This document shows, in pieces, positions 17,063 to 26,678 of a stretch of DNA of 64,000 bases. The notes below the pieces were generated by a model that was given only the letters and a program-made list of their open reading frames with translations, had not been told where the DNA came from and made no database searches. Location: the NCBI GenBank assembly GCA_022446965.1, contig JAKVBV010000002.1:58390-122389 (forward strand). Reading direction: 5' to 3'. Source of the stretch: Phycisphaerales bacterium (GTDB lineage: Bacteria; Planctomycetota; Phycisphaerae; Phycisphaerales; SM1A02). Both the position numbers and the translations under genes were made by a program. Position 1 is the stretch's first letter. The number at the start of each line of letters is the position of its first letter.

Positions 17063-17732
17063 CGCACCCCAAGACACGACCGACCAGACTCAGCCTTGTC
17101 TGTCACATCAGGTTGAAGCGCTGTTGTTGACGGCCGAGCGAGCGCAGTCGACCACTCGTCTTGCGGGCACCTTGAACGTGCCGGGCAAGGACGTCGAGGC
17201 GGTCATTGAACAATTGAACGAGTCGTACGAAGCCTCCGGTCGCGTGATGCGCATCATGCGTGTGGCTGGGGGCTGGCGTGTGCAGACCACACCGGATGTC
17301 TCCGAAGTGCTGCAAGAGGCCGCGAGTCGTCGCACACAGCACAAGTTGTCGCAAGCCGGATTGGAAACGCTGTCCGTGATTGCGTATCGCCAACCAGTGA
17401 TGCGAGCGGAGATTGAGGCGATCCGCGGCGTGGCATGCGGCGAAGTGTTGCGAGGATTGATGGAGCGGCGGCTGATTCGCATCGCCGGCCGGGCTGAAGA
17501 GCTCGGTCGCCCCATGCTGTATGGCACGACCGGCGACTTCCTGCGGATCTTCGGCCTCGGATCGATCGACGACCTGCCCGATGTCGAAGGCATGCCCCGT
17601 GAACGCGTGCGGCGTGAGCCGGCGTCATCGGACGAGCCAACTGCCGAGGCTCCAGACGGCGATGACGCTGATGCCCCGGCGCCTGAGCAGCCGGCCGATG
17701 ACACGCACGCAGACGTGCAAGCCGACGGCTGA
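17031..17732 (+). CDS. scpB: Segregation and condensation protein ScpB
   Basis: A 233-residue protein with the two winged-helix domains of ScpB, which joins ScpA and Smc in the condensin complex. Typical stretches are VEALLLTAERAQSTTRLAG, TLSVIAYRQPVMRAEIEAIR and GEVLRGLMERRLIRIAGRA, with the end of the fold at GRPMLYGTTGDFLRIFGL. The last 45 residues are a disordered, acidic Ala/Asp/Pro tail. It overlaps atpC by 32 nt, so it is probably translated from the same transcript. scpA and smc are not in the window. Confidence 0.93.
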   Translation: MPTTLQQPVPDAPQDTTDQTQPCLSHQVEALLLTAERAQSTTRLAGTLNVPGKDVEAVIEQLNESYEASGRVMRIMRVAGGWRVQTTPDVSEVLQEAASRRTQHKLSQAGLETLSVIAYRQPVMRAEIEAIRGVACGEVLRGLMERRLIRIAGRAEELGRPMLYGTTGDFLRIFGLGSIDDLPDVEGMPRERVRREPASSDEPTAEAPDGDDADAPAPEQPADDTHADVQADG

Positions 17733-17757
17733 GTCACCATGACAACACGCATCGATG

Positions 17758-17763
17758 TACGCT
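17758..17763 (+). promoter_or_regulatory. -10 element of the DUF58 gene (leaderless)
   Basis: TACGCT ends 7 nt before the ATG at 17771; no Shine-Dalgarno sequence is present. Confidence 0.4.
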
Positions 17764-17770
17764 CGAACCA

Positions 17771-18883
17771 ATGACGGTTCGACGATCCATCGCCGTTCGG
17801 CCTTCGATCGCCTTCGTATTGGCGTTGGTGCTGGTGGCGCCACCAGCCATGTTGCGGGGCAACAACCTGCTGGTCCTCCTCATGTCGCTGGTGCTCGCCG
17901 CGGCCATCATCGGTCTGATCGGGCCTCGGTTGGCCCTCCGAGGGCTTCGCGTGAACCGGTTGCTGCCGCGACACGGCAAGGTGGGCGAGTCGATGCGCAT
18001 TCGCTATCGCATCGGGCGCACGCATGGCAGCGGCATGCCTGCATTTGCACTGCGGGTGGATGAGCACCTCGGCGGCGCGCAGGTGGACATCGACCATCCT
18101 GCCTGGGTGTTGCACGTGGCAACAGGAGACACCGTGCACGGCGACATGCACGTGACACCAACCCAGCGTGGCAAGGTGATGCTCAACGGCGCAACGCTGG
18201 GGACCGGATTTCCGTTCGGGCTGTGGAGACGATCCAAGACGCTTGCCGGCGCTCGCGAAGTGGTCGTGCATCCCCGAACGGTGCCCGTTGATCGTGCCAT
18301 CATGCGATCCATCAGAGGTCGTGGCCTCGATGGTCCCCGGTCTGGACGTCACCGTGGACATGGTGAAGAGTGGTACGCCACTCGTCCGGCGCGGCCCGGT
18401 GATCGATTGCGTGACATCGCGTGGCGGATCAGCGCCCATCGCGACGAACTGATCGCTCTGGAGCGAACGACACCGCAGCCACCTCGAATCCGAGTGGTGC
18501 TCGACCTGCGACGTGCCACCGCCGAGCTGGACGAATCCGATCTCGACGCCGCTCGCGAGCGTGAAGAACAGGCCATCACGTTGGCGGCGTCGATCTTGCA
18601 AGCCGGGCATGAGGGTGGCGATGAAATCGGCATGTGTGTCCTGGGCATCCCCGCGGCAGTGCATGCGCCACGGCGTGGGTCGCTGCATCTGGATCGCATG
18701 CTGTCCACGCTGGCCTTGCTCGATCTCGACACCCCTCGAGTGAATACCGCGCCCCCCAAGGGCGAACGCGCTGGCGCTGTCGTGGTGCAACCCGATCGAG
18801 TGCGGCCGCTGGTGGGCTTCAATGATGCCCTGCATCTGTCGGCGCGAACATGGTTTCAACGTGCCGGGGCAGACATGCCATGA
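17771..18883 (+). CDS. DUF58-family protein
   Basis: A 370-residue protein with two N-terminal membrane helices (about residues 10-30 and 34-52), a beta-rich region, then the DUF58 (von Willebrand A-like) core. The family signature is YATRPARPGDRLRDIAWRIS, around residue 197. DUF58 proteins usually sit with a MoxR AAA ATPase and a TgpA transglutaminase in membrane-associated operons. Here the stop overlaps the TgpA start by ATGA, but no MoxR gene is adjacent. Function in this organism is unknown. Confidence 0.85.
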   Translation: MTVRRSIAVRPSIAFVLALVLVAPPAMLRGNNLLVLLMSLVLAAAIIGLIGPRLALRGLRVNRLLPRHGKVGESMRIRYRIGRTHGSGMPAFALRVDEHLGGAQVDIDHPAWVLHVATGDTVHGDMHVTPTQRGKVMLNGATLGTGFPFGLWRRSKTLAGAREVVVHPRTVPVDRAIMRSIRGRGLDGPRSGRHRGHGEEWYATRPARPGDRLRDIAWRISAHRDELIALERTTPQPPRIRVVLDLRRATAELDESDLDAAREREEQAITLAASILQAGHEGGDEIGMCVLGIPAAVHAPRRGSLHLDRMLSTLALLDLDTPRVNTAPPKGERAGAVVVQPDRVRPLVGFNDALHLSARTWFQRAGADMP

Positions 18884-21063
18884 CGATCGATCGCATGTTC
18901 AACTGGTCGAGTGCCACACTGATGTTGCTGTCGGTGGTGGGCGCAGGCGTGGCGCTCGATGCGCCGTGGCTTCTGTTGGCGGGTGGCATGTTGGTGGTCA
19001 TTGCGAGGTTGGTGACGGATGGGCCGCGTGGACGTGTCATCGGTCGCAGGATGTCACTGGCGACCACCTTGGCTGCTGCCCTCTGGGGTGTGTGGCGCAT
19101 CGCCATGGATCCCGGAGATCCGTTGCCCGCGATCGTCACCTTCGCACTGTGCCTGGCAGTCATCAAGTGCTTCGAGAACCGCACGATGGAGAACGAGGCC
19201 GAACGCATCGTGCTGTGCTTTCTCTTGATCGCCCTGGCCTCGATGGTGTCGGTGGAGGCGCTCTTCGGCCTGGTGTTCATGTTGTGGGCGCCGCTGTTGT
19301 GCACGGTGTTGCTGTTGTTCCAGGTGCAGTACGGCCGCCGCACATTCGGCACACGGGAGGGGTCGGATCAGTCGGGGACGCCGCCTCCGGCCGGGCCCAT
19401 GGCGCGGCGGCATCTGGTGAACGTCATCGGCGTCAGTCTGTTCCTGCTGGTGATGTTGTCAGCGGTGGTCTTCATCGTCTTTCCTCGCGCATTGACCGGC
19501 AATCTGGCGCTGGCCAGTGCGGCGAGCATTGCTCGAACAGCAGCCGGCACCACAAATCACCTCGAGCTGGTGTCAGGGACACGTGTGCTGTCGTCCGACG
19601 CCGAAGTGGCGCTGGTGACACAGATCGCGGGCAATGAGCCGCCTGGCGGTGTGCTGCGTTTGCGCACAGGAACAATGTCGGAATACACGGGCCGCGGTGA
19701 ATGGCATCCATCACCGCTGGCCGAGGAAGAGCCCATCACCGGTGTGCCGATGTGGCGCGTGTTCGGGTCCACGGAAGTGGAACACCCGGATGAGTTTCGC
19801 ATCGAACTCACCGAACAGCTGAACTGGCTGCCCGTGCCGGCGGGCGCCTATGCGATCAAGACCGATCGATTCACACGAATCGGTTGGGATGAGATGCGAG
19901 GTGTGTTGTCGGCGCCACCACATGCTGCGCCCGAGCGATACGACGTACGAGTAGCGCCCGGTGTGATTCCGGCCACGCCGTTCGTCGAAACGTATTGGGC
20001 ATGGCCCGATCCGGACATTCGTCGTCTGGCCGAAAACATTCTCACACGCGCCGGTCTGCCCACGTTCGGCCCCGCTTCAGTGCGCGACCGCGAGGCGTGG
20101 ATCAAGGAGGCGGCGTCAGCCTTTGTCGCGCATCTGCGCAGTGGCAAGTACACCTACACACTGGATCTCACGCGGGTCGGCCAGGACGACACGCTGCAGT
20201 TGAGCCGCGATCCGGTGACTCGCTTCCTGCTCGAAGAGCCAGTGGGACACTGTGAGTACTTCGCCGCGGGCTTCACGGCCTTGGCGCAGGCAGTTGGCAT
20301 CCCTGCCCGCATCGTGACCGGGTTTGTCGCCTATGACCGCGATGACCAGCGTCGTTGGGTGGTGCGTGATCGCGATGCCCACGCCTGGTCGGAAGTGTTG
20401 ATCAATCCAGAACAGTGGATGGCCTATGACGCGACCCCAGCAGCCGGGCCACTGTTTTCCGGTCCAAGCGCCGACCGATCGATTCTGGGTCAATTGCAGC
20501 ACATCCGATCTCGACTGGAAATCTGGTGGTACGGCGACGTGCTGGGCTACGACGCTTCGGCGCAGCGGTTGTTGGCCAACACTTGGCTTCCTGGTTGGCG
20601 TCAATCGATCACCGATGGCTGGCGCACGATCACGCACTGGCGCGACAGGTTAGATCTGGCATTCGGCTTTGGTGCCGCGGGCACGATTTGGTTGATGGTC
20701 GTGTGCGGCCTCGGCGTGGTCGGTGTGATCGTGCTCTGGCGACGTCGTGTGCGGCGCCGAGCCCTTGTGCGGTTGTTGCAGTTGAGTGATGGTGTCTGTG
20801 CAGTGGCGGACGTTGCGTTCTACGGCGAACTGTTGCACATGCTCGACCGTGCTGGTCTGACCAAGCCGCGGCATGCGTCACCATTGCAGTGGTGCGACAC
20901 CGTGGAAGCAGCTAGACCTGCTGCGGCAGTGTCGATGCAGGCACTAGTCGGGGTGCTGTACCGGCGCCGCTTCGGCCATGGCGACGACACGAGTGCCGAT
21001 GCCATTAAGCACCATCTGCAGGGTGTCGCCGAAGGCATCGCTGCTGGGAGGCCATCGGCATGA
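18880..21063 (+). CDS. TgpA-type transglutaminase-like membrane protein (DUF3488 / transglutaminase / DUF4129)
   Basis: A 727-residue protein starting at ATG 18880, which overlaps the DUF58 stop. About six N-terminal helices are followed by a periplasmic transglutaminase domain, another helix near residue 600 and a DUF4129-like tail. The catalytic triad is visible: Cys458 in EPVGHCEYFAAGFTALA, His501 in RDRDAHAWSEVLI and Asp517 in WMAYDATPA. The family is widespread beside DUF58; the Pseudomonas homologue TgpA is needed for viability. Its substrate is unknown, and cell-envelope cross-linking or proteolysis is plausible. Confidence 0.9.
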   Translation: MTIDRMFNWSSATLMLLSVVGAGVALDAPWLLLAGGMLVVIARLVTDGPRGRVIGRRMSLATTLAAALWGVWRIAMDPGDPLPAIVTFALCLAVIKCFENRTMENEAERIVLCFLLIALASMVSVEALFGLVFMLWAPLLCTVLLLFQVQYGRRTFGTREGSDQSGTPPPAGPMARRHLVNVIGVSLFLLVMLSAVVFIVFPRALTGNLALASAASIARTAAGTTNHLELVSGTRVLSSDAEVALVTQIAGNEPPGGVLRLRTGTMSEYTGRGEWHPSPLAEEEPITGVPMWRVFGSTEVEHPDEFRIELTEQLNWLPVPAGAYAIKTDRFTRIGWDEMRGVLSAPPHAAPERYDVRVAPGVIPATPFVETYWAWPDPDIRRLAENILTRAGLPTFGPASVRDREAWIKEAASAFVAHLRSGKYTYTLDLTRVGQDDTLQLSRDPVTRFLLEEPVGHCEYFAAGFTALAQAVGIPARIVTGFVAYDRDDQRRWVVRDRDAHAWSEVLINPEQWMAYDATPAAGPLFSGPSADRSILGQLQHIRSRLEIWWYGDVLGYDASAQRLLANTWLPGWRQSITDGWRTITHWRDRLDLAFGFGAAGTIWLMVVCGLGVVGVIVLWRRRVRRRALVRLLQLSDGVCAVADVAFYGELLHMLDRAGLTKPRHASPLQWCDTVEAARPAAAVSMQALVGVLYRRRFGHGDDTSADAIKHHLQGVAEGIAAGRPSA

Positions 21064-21725
21064 GTGATCCTCGCGATGCCATCGAACCACATGACGCTGA
21101 TACAGCGCAGGCGCAATTGGACTGGGTTCTGGCCCACTGCAGCGACAAGCGGGTGTTGGACGCTGGGTGTGGTCACGGACGAATCGCCATTCCACTTGCC
21201 GAGGCTGGTGCGCAGGTGGTGGCGGTCGACACCGATGCGGCATCGCTCGATGTGATCACACGGGCTGCTCCGGATGTGACCGTGATGCTGGGGGACATGA
21301 CATCGTGCGCCGTGGAGCCCGCGTCCGTCGATGTCGTGCTGTGTCTGGGCAACACGTTCGCACTGGTGCACGATGTCGACACAGCGGTGGCCACGATGCA
21401 GCACTGGGCCACATGCCTGCGGCCTGGCGGCACCATTGTGCTGGACGATCTGGCGGGGGACCTCTGGCCGGAACTCACCGGCGGGAATTGGTGTTCTGGT
21501 GTCGATGAGGATGGTCGGCAACTGGTGTGGGCCGACGATGATTCGGTGTTCGCCCTGCGTGATGCGATTGGCGTGCCGTCCTTGGTGGACAGCGATACCG
21601 CAATGCGGCTGTGGACCGCTGGGGCGTTGCGGCTGCTGGCCCGTGCCAGCGGGCTGTCAGGGCCAATCGTCGACCGAGCCGGCGCGGTGTGCATCTTCTC
21701 GGACCCAAAAAACACAGGCGAATAG
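21060..21725 (+). CDS. Class I SAM-dependent methyltransferase
   Basis: A 221-residue methyltransferase whose ATG overlaps the TgpA stop. Motif I is RVLDAGCGHGRIAIPLAEAG (residues about 31-50), the acidic residue of motif II is in VVAVDTDAASLDV, and motif IV is ASVDVVLCLGNTFALV. The C-terminal half has no recognisable substrate domain. The operon suggests it modifies something made or processed by the DUF58/TgpA pair, but the substrate cannot be read from sequence. Confidence 0.85.
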   Translation: MSDPRDAIEPHDADTAQAQLDWVLAHCSDKRVLDAGCGHGRIAIPLAEAGAQVVAVDTDAASLDVITRAAPDVTVMLGDMTSCAVEPASVDVVLCLGNTFALVHDVDTAVATMQHWATCLRPGGTIVLDDLAGDLWPELTGGNWCSGVDEDGRQLVWADDDSVFALRDAIGVPSLVDSDTAMRLWTAGALRLLARASGLSGPIVDRAGAVCIFSDPKNTGE

Positions 21726-21806
21726 GCAAGATCGCTTCAGTAGGGCGGTTGCGCCGCCGATGCTTCGGCGTGGCCTCTCTTGATCGTAGGCCCAAGGAGA
21801 TCGTCT

Positions 21807-22643
21807 GTGCCCGCAACACGTTCACGAACTGCTGGTTGGCGTCGCTGTCTGCAACAGATCTGCGCTCGTCGAGGCTCGATTGAATTGGCATTGGAGTGCA
21901 ATGGCGATTCTAGTGATCTCCTGCTGCGTGCTCGCGTGATTGATGTGCAGCCTGATGTGCTGTTGATCGAAGCACCTGTGGCCTTGGGGAACACCGTGGC
22001 CTATGCCCAGGGCACCAAACTTGTTGGTGTGATGGCGGTGGGACAGAACAGATGGATGTTCCACACCACATGCACCGGGCATCGTTCCGGGCCCAACGGC
22101 ACGACAACATTGGTCTTGAGTTCTCCGGCGCAGGTACAGCGGTGCCAACGTCGCATCGACTACCGCATCGAGACGGCGCGTATCGATCTGCCCGAGGTGT
22201 CCTTGTGGCCCTTGCTTGATCCGTCCACCGCCGTACCGATTGAACGTCTGACTGCGGCGGCCTTTCTCCGCGAATTGGATGGCAGAACGCCCGATGACTT
22301 TGAACAGAATCCACCGCTTCCGGCGGTGGGGCCTTGCTGTACGGCGCGATTGTTGAATCTCGGTGGAGGTGGCGTCGGCCTTGGTGTGCCGGATGATCAG
22401 GCCGGCTTCATTGGTCGCCACACCATGTGGTGGGTGCGATTCCAACTTCCGCCGGCGTTGAAGACGCCGGTGGTGTCAGCCGCCCGCTTGGCGCACAGCC
22501 ACATCAAGAGTGACCGTACGTTGTACTTGGGCATGAGCTTCGACTTCAGTGCGAACGCACTGCATCGTCGCACGGTGTCGCAGCAACTGCTTCGTGCGGT
22601 GCATGGTCTTCGTCATGAGGGTGAGCAGCGTCGTTCGGCGTGA
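21807..22643 (+). CDS. PilZ-domain protein (YcgR-like, probable c-di-GMP binding)
   Basis: A 278-residue protein from GTG 21807, chosen because AAGGAG lies 7 nt upstream. It has an N-terminal YcgR-N-like beta domain (ARVIDVQPDVLLIEAPVALG) and then a PilZ domain. The RxxxR c-di-GMP switch is QRRIDYRIE near residue 118, and the second motif is RLLNLGGGGVGLGV near 190, where the usual Ser after Asn-Leu is Gly. YcgR-type proteins slow flagella or tune exopolysaccharide synthesis in response to c-di-GMP. The last 98 nt overlap the end of pabB, which runs the opposite way. Confidence 0.82.
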   Translation: MPATRSRTAGWRRCLQQICARRGSIELALECNGDSSDLLLRARVIDVQPDVLLIEAPVALGNTVAYAQGTKLVGVMAVGQNRWMFHTTCTGHRSGPNGTTTLVLSSPAQVQRCQRRIDYRIETARIDLPEVSLWPLLDPSTAVPIERLTAAAFLRELDGRTPDDFEQNPPLPAVGPCCTARLLNLGGGGVGLGVPDDQAGFIGRHTMWWVRFQLPPALKTPVVSAARLAHSHIKSDRTLYLGMSFDFSANALHRRTVSQQLLRAVHGLRHEGEQRRSA

Positions 22644-23925
22644 TTGAAGCCCACAAGGCCTGTGCCTTCACCTGCGTCTCACGGACCTCAGCATCCGGAT
22701 CACTCTGGGCGGTGATTCCCCCGCCGGTGCCGTAGTCCAGCGTGCATTCGCTGTTCTGTTGGAGCACCGTGGCGGTGCGAATCGCCACGGAGAGCATGGT
22801 GGTGCCGTCCGGGCCCAGCAGCCCGATGGCGCCGCAGTAGGCCCCGCGTGGCCGGGTTTCCAGTTCGCGGATCAACTGCATGGCACGGATCTTCGGGGCG
22901 CCGGTGATCGATCCTGGGGGGAAGGTGGCCCGCAGTAGGTCGACCAGATTCACATCGTCGCGCAGGCGGCCTCGCACTTCGGCCACACCGTGATGCACGG
23001 TGACGTGCGTCTCGAGTTCGCGGGCACTGTGCACCTGCACGCTGCCGGTCGTGCTTACACGGCCAAGATCGTTGCGAACGAGATCCACGATCATGTGCAG
23101 TTCGGCAGCATCCTTGGTGGAATCGCGTAGTGCGTCGATTGGTTGATCAGCACTGGCCGTACCTTTGATCGGCCGCGATGTGATGTGCCGCTGCGCGTCG
23201 ACATGCAAGAACAGCTCAGGGCTCATGCTCGTCACCATGCGTGTCGCAGTGCCGTCGTCACCGGGCAGGCGGACCATGGCGCCGAAGGGCGCAAGGCTCG
23301 ACGTGATGGCATGCTGTGACCAGGTGAGTGGGTCGCCGTCGACAGCCATGGTCAATCGACGGGCGATATTCACTTGGAACACGTCGCCGGCGTGAATCGC
23401 TTCGACGGCTTCGGCGATGGAGTCACGGTGGTCTGGTTCAGGCGGCGAACTGTCACACGGCGATCGTTGTTGCAGTGGATCGCCCCCCGGCGTGGGGGAC
23501 GTGTCTGGGTCTTGCACCGTCACTTGGGGACACCACAGCAACTCGGCCAGCGGGGCGTTGCGATCGTCTTCAATGCGGCTGGGCGTGTTGCACACGGCCG
23601 GTTCGAGCAGTTCGCCCAATTCGTAGTTGAGCACTGCGATCCAGGCACCAGCGCCCGGGCAGGCATCATGCGTCGTGCCATGGGTGCGAACGGCGTCCGC
23701 CCAGGCCAATGCCGCGAGTGGGTCACGAGGCGGTGCGCCCGCCGGGTGGGGTACATCGCCGATCCATCGGGCTTCCGCTCGCGTGATGCGAAGCACGCCT
23801 TGGGCATGTGCACACATCGAATGACGCGCCCAGGTGCCTTGCGCTGCTGAGCACAGCACCACGATCGGCGCGTCCGTGGGATACGTCGATGCGGTATGCC
23901 AGATGCAGTGGGTGTTGTAACTCAC
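22546..23925 (-). CDS. pabB: Aminodeoxychorismate synthase component I (PabB)
   Basis: A 459-residue chorismate-utilising enzyme. The PIKGTA motif carries the lysine typical of PabB (anthranilate synthase TrpE has Ala there), so I favour p-aminobenzoate synthesis for folate. Other core motifs are HAGDVFQVNIARR, MIVDLVRNDLGRVS, TFPPGSITGAPKIRAM, GAYCGAIGLL and LDYGTGGGITAQSDP. The conserved fold ends about 30 residues before the stop; the His/Asp-rich tail is what overlaps the PilZ gene. pabA and pabC are not visible nearby. Confidence 0.88.
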   Translation of the reverse strand: MSYNTHCIWHTASTYPTDAPIVVLCSAAQGTWARHSMCAHAQGVLRITRAEARWIGDVPHPAGAPPRDPLAALAWADAVRTHGTTHDACPGAGAWIAVLNYELGELLEPAVCNTPSRIEDDRNAPLAELLWCPQVTVQDPDTSPTPGGDPLQQRSPCDSSPPEPDHRDSIAEAVEAIHAGDVFQVNIARRLTMAVDGDPLTWSQHAITSSLAPFGAMVRLPGDDGTATRMVTSMSPELFLHVDAQRHITSRPIKGTASADQPIDALRDSTKDAAELHMIVDLVRNDLGRVSTTGSVQVHSARELETHVTVHHGVAEVRGRLRDDVNLVDLLRATFPPGSITGAPKIRAMQLIRELETRPRGAYCGAIGLLGPDGTTMLSVAIRTATVLQQNSECTLDYGTGGGITAQSDPDAEVRETQVKAQALWASITPNDAAHPHDEDHAPHEAVAATPCDDAVRSH

Positions 23926-23934
23926 GCCGAGGGA

Positions 23935-23963
23935 ATCATAGACGTGTGCGATGTGGCTACACT
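23935..23963 (+). promoter_or_regulatory. Candidate promoter of ppdK
   Basis: TACACT (23958-23963) preceded at 17 nt by a poor -35 (ATCATA). The leader of about 45 nt ends in a GGAG ribosome-binding site. Confidence 0.4.
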
Positions 23964-24011
23964 GCCCGGCCTTTCACTTTGCGCTCTTCATCAGAGCAGG
24001 AGCTTGAGCAC

Positions 24012-26660
24012 ATGGCTGCACGACGTCCCAAGATGATCTACTGCTTCGGTCGAACCAAGACCGAGGGCAAGGCCCACCAGCGTGAATTGCTTGGTGGCAA
24101 GGGCGCCAACCTCGCTGACATGACGTCGATCGGGCTGCCAGTGCCTCCTGGCTTCACGATCACCACTGAGACGTGTGCGTCGTACAACGCCAAGGGCGGA
24201 CGACTGCCAGCGGGCTTGATGGGTGATGTGCAGAAGGCCGTCAAACGACTCGAGCGAGAAACGGGCAAGCAGTTCGGCTCCAACACCAACCCGCTGCTGT
24301 TGTCGGTCCGATCCGGTGCGGCCGTGTCGATGCCGGGCATGATGGACACCATTCTGAACCTCGGCCTCAATGACGTGGCCGTGGAAGGCCTGGCCGAGGG
24401 CACCGGCAATGCTCGATTCGCCTGGGACGCGTATCGCCGTCTCATCAACATGTACGGCGACGTGGTGCTGGGCGTGCACCATCACCTCTTCGAGGCAGAG
24501 TTCGACAAGGTCAAGAAGGCCTGCAAGGTGGCTGAAGACACCGACGTGCCAGCCGAAGGGCTGCGCGATCTATGTGATCGGTACAAGAAGGTCGTCAAGA
24601 AGCACACCGGCAAGCCATTCCCGCAGGATCCGTTCAAGCAATTGCAATTGGCGATCGAAGCCGTGTTCAAGAGTTGGTCCAGCGATAAGGCCATCGCCTA
24701 TCGCCGCATCAACGAGATTTCTGGTCTCGCCGGTACCGCGGTGAACGTGCAGACCATGGTGTTCGGCAACATGGGCAACGATTCCGGTACAGGCGTCGCC
24801 TTCACACGTGATCCTTCCACCGGCAAGAACGTCTTCTACGGCGAGTTCCTCGTGAACGCACAGGGTGAAGATGTGGTGGCGGGCATTCGCACGCCGCGGC
24901 CCGTGGCCGGCATGAAGCGATGGAATGCGCCGGTGCACACGCAGCTGCTGAAGATCCGCAGCAAACTGGAGCGGCACTACCGCGACGTGCAGGACATCGA
25001 GTTCACGATCGAACGTGGCACGCTGTACATGCTGCAAACTCGTAATGGCAAGCGTACGGCTGCCGCTGCGGTCCGCATCGCTGTGGACATGGCGAATGAG
25101 CGTTTGATCAACCGTGATGAGGCGATTCTTCGTGTGCCCGCTGGCGATATCGTCCAACTCCTTTTGCCCAGCTACTCCGCCGCCGACAAAAAGGGCGCGG
25201 ACATGCTCTGCAAGGGGCTGCCGGCGTCGCCGGGGGCCTCGTGCGGCAAGCCTGCGTTCACCGCAGAAGAGGCCACCAAGCGTGCTCAGGCTGGTGAATC
25301 GGTGTTGCTGGTGCGTCGCGAGACGTCACCGGAAGATGTTGAAGGCATGCATCATGCTGCCGGCATTCTCACGAGCACCGGCGGCATGACTTCGCATGCA
25401 GCCGTTGTGGCTCGTGGCTGGGGCAAGTGCTGTGTGGCCGGTGCGGGCGACATCGAGATCGATGAGAAGGGGCGCAAGTTCAAGGTGGGTGGGCGGACGT
25501 TCAGCCACAAGGACGAGATCTCCATTGACGGTGCCACCGGAGAAGTGATGGCCGGTCGGATCGAAGGCTCGACGCCGAAGATGAGCAAGCACTTCTCGAC
25601 GCTCATGAAGTGGGCGGATGCCAAGCGCCGTCTCAAGGTTCGAACCAACGCCGACACGCCCGAAGACAGTGCCCGCGCTCGAAGCTTTGGCGCTGAGGGC
25701 ATCGGTCTCACGCGAACGGAGCACATGTTCTTCGAGGGTGATCGCATCACTGCGATGCGCGAGATGATTCTGGCGCAGACGCAGAAGGACCGGGAGAAGG
25801 CGCTCAAGAAGTTGCTGCCATATCAGCGCAAGGACTTTGTCGGCATCTTCACCGCCATGAAGGGCCTGCCCGTGACGGTGCGTCTGCTCGACCCGCCGCT
25901 GCACGAGTTCCTGCCCCATGATGCGGCGGCACAGAAGGTGATCGCCAAGCAACTGAAGGTGAAGCCCTCCGAAGTGGCCAAACGTGTGGAAGCCCTGCAC
26001 GAAGCCAATCCGATGCTTGGTCATCGAGGCTGTCGTCTGGCTGTGACCTACCCCGAGATTCTCAAGATGCAGGTGACGGCCATCGTCGAAGCGGCGATCG
26101 CATGTCGCCGCAAGCGAATCGACGCCCGCCCGGAAATCATGATTCCGCTCATCGGCACGAAGCAGGAGCTCGCCTTGCTGCGGGCCCTGGTGCTGGGCAC
26201 GATGGAATCGGTGCGGGTGAAGAAGAAGGTCAAGGGCGCCCTGAACATTCCGGTGGGCACGATGATCGAGATTCCTCGGGCAGCGGTGACCGCCAATGAA
26301 GTGGCCGAAGTGGCCGATTTCTTCTCGTTCGGTACCAACGACCTCACGCAGCTGACCTACGGCTATTCCCGTGACGACATCAACGGCTTCCTGCCGGACT
26401 ACCTCGAGCAAGGCATTCTGGAGCGTGACCCGTTCCAGTCGATCGATGCCGCCGGCGTGGGCCATCTGGTGGATCACGCCTGTCGGGGCGGGCGCAAGTG
26501 CAAGCCCAAGCTCAAGTTGGGCGTGTGTGGCGAGCACGGTGGCGATCCGGATTCCGTGGACTTCTTTGAAGGCGTCGGGCTGGACTACGTGTCCTGTTCG
26601 CCCTTCCGAGTGCCCACGGCCCGTTTGGCTGCCGCCCAGGCCGTCATCCGCCGCAAGTAA
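24012..26660 (+). CDS. ppdK: Pyruvate, phosphate dikinase
   Basis: An 882-residue enzyme interconverting pyruvate + ATP + Pi and PEP + AMP + PPi, working in glycolysis or gluconeogenesis. The start at ATG 24012 gives MAARRPKMIYCFG with GGAG 9 nt upstream. The ATP-grasp domain begins LLGGKGANLADMTSIGLPVP. The swivelling phosphohistidine domain has GGMTSHAAVVARGWGKC with the catalytic His at 462. The C-terminal PEP/pyruvate barrel shows LTRTEHMFFE, GHRGCRLAVTYPEI and SFGTNDLTQLTYGYSRDD. Length is normal for the family. Confidence 0.98.
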   Translation: MAARRPKMIYCFGRTKTEGKAHQRELLGGKGANLADMTSIGLPVPPGFTITTETCASYNAKGGRLPAGLMGDVQKAVKRLERETGKQFGSNTNPLLLSVRSGAAVSMPGMMDTILNLGLNDVAVEGLAEGTGNARFAWDAYRRLINMYGDVVLGVHHHLFEAEFDKVKKACKVAEDTDVPAEGLRDLCDRYKKVVKKHTGKPFPQDPFKQLQLAIEAVFKSWSSDKAIAYRRINEISGLAGTAVNVQTMVFGNMGNDSGTGVAFTRDPSTGKNVFYGEFLVNAQGEDVVAGIRTPRPVAGMKRWNAPVHTQLLKIRSKLERHYRDVQDIEFTIERGTLYMLQTRNGKRTAAAAVRIAVDMANERLINRDEAILRVPAGDIVQLLLPSYSAADKKGADMLCKGLPASPGASCGKPAFTAEEATKRAQAGESVLLVRRETSPEDVEGMHHAAGILTSTGGMTSHAAVVARGWGKCCVAGAGDIEIDEKGRKFKVGGRTFSHKDEISIDGATGEVMAGRIEGSTPKMSKHFSTLMKWADAKRRLKVRTNADTPEDSARARSFGAEGIGLTRTEHMFFEGDRITAMREMILAQTQKDREKALKKLLPYQRKDFVGIFTAMKGLPVTVRLLDPPLHEFLPHDAAAQKVIAKQLKVKPSEVAKRVEALHEANPMLGHRGCRLAVTYPEILKMQVTAIVEAAIACRRKRIDARPEIMIPLIGTKQELALLRALVLGTMESVRVKKKVKGALNIPVGTMIEIPRAAVTANEVAEVADFFSFGTNDLTQLTYGYSRDDINGFLPDYLEQGILERDPFQSIDAAGVGHLVDHACRGGRKCKPKLKLGVCGEHGGDPDSVDFFEGVGLDYVSCSPFRVPTARLAAAQAVIRRK

Positions 26661-26678
26661 AGCTGGGGTCAGAACCCA

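Noticed and set aside
16132..17106. 324-residue minus-strand open frame spanning the ahcY-atpC gap
   Set aside because: It crosses two divergent promoters and the ends of well-identified genes in other frames.
17108..18859. 583-residue minus-strand open frame
   Set aside because: Antisense to scpB and the DUF58 gene; its residue bias is that of a shadow frame.
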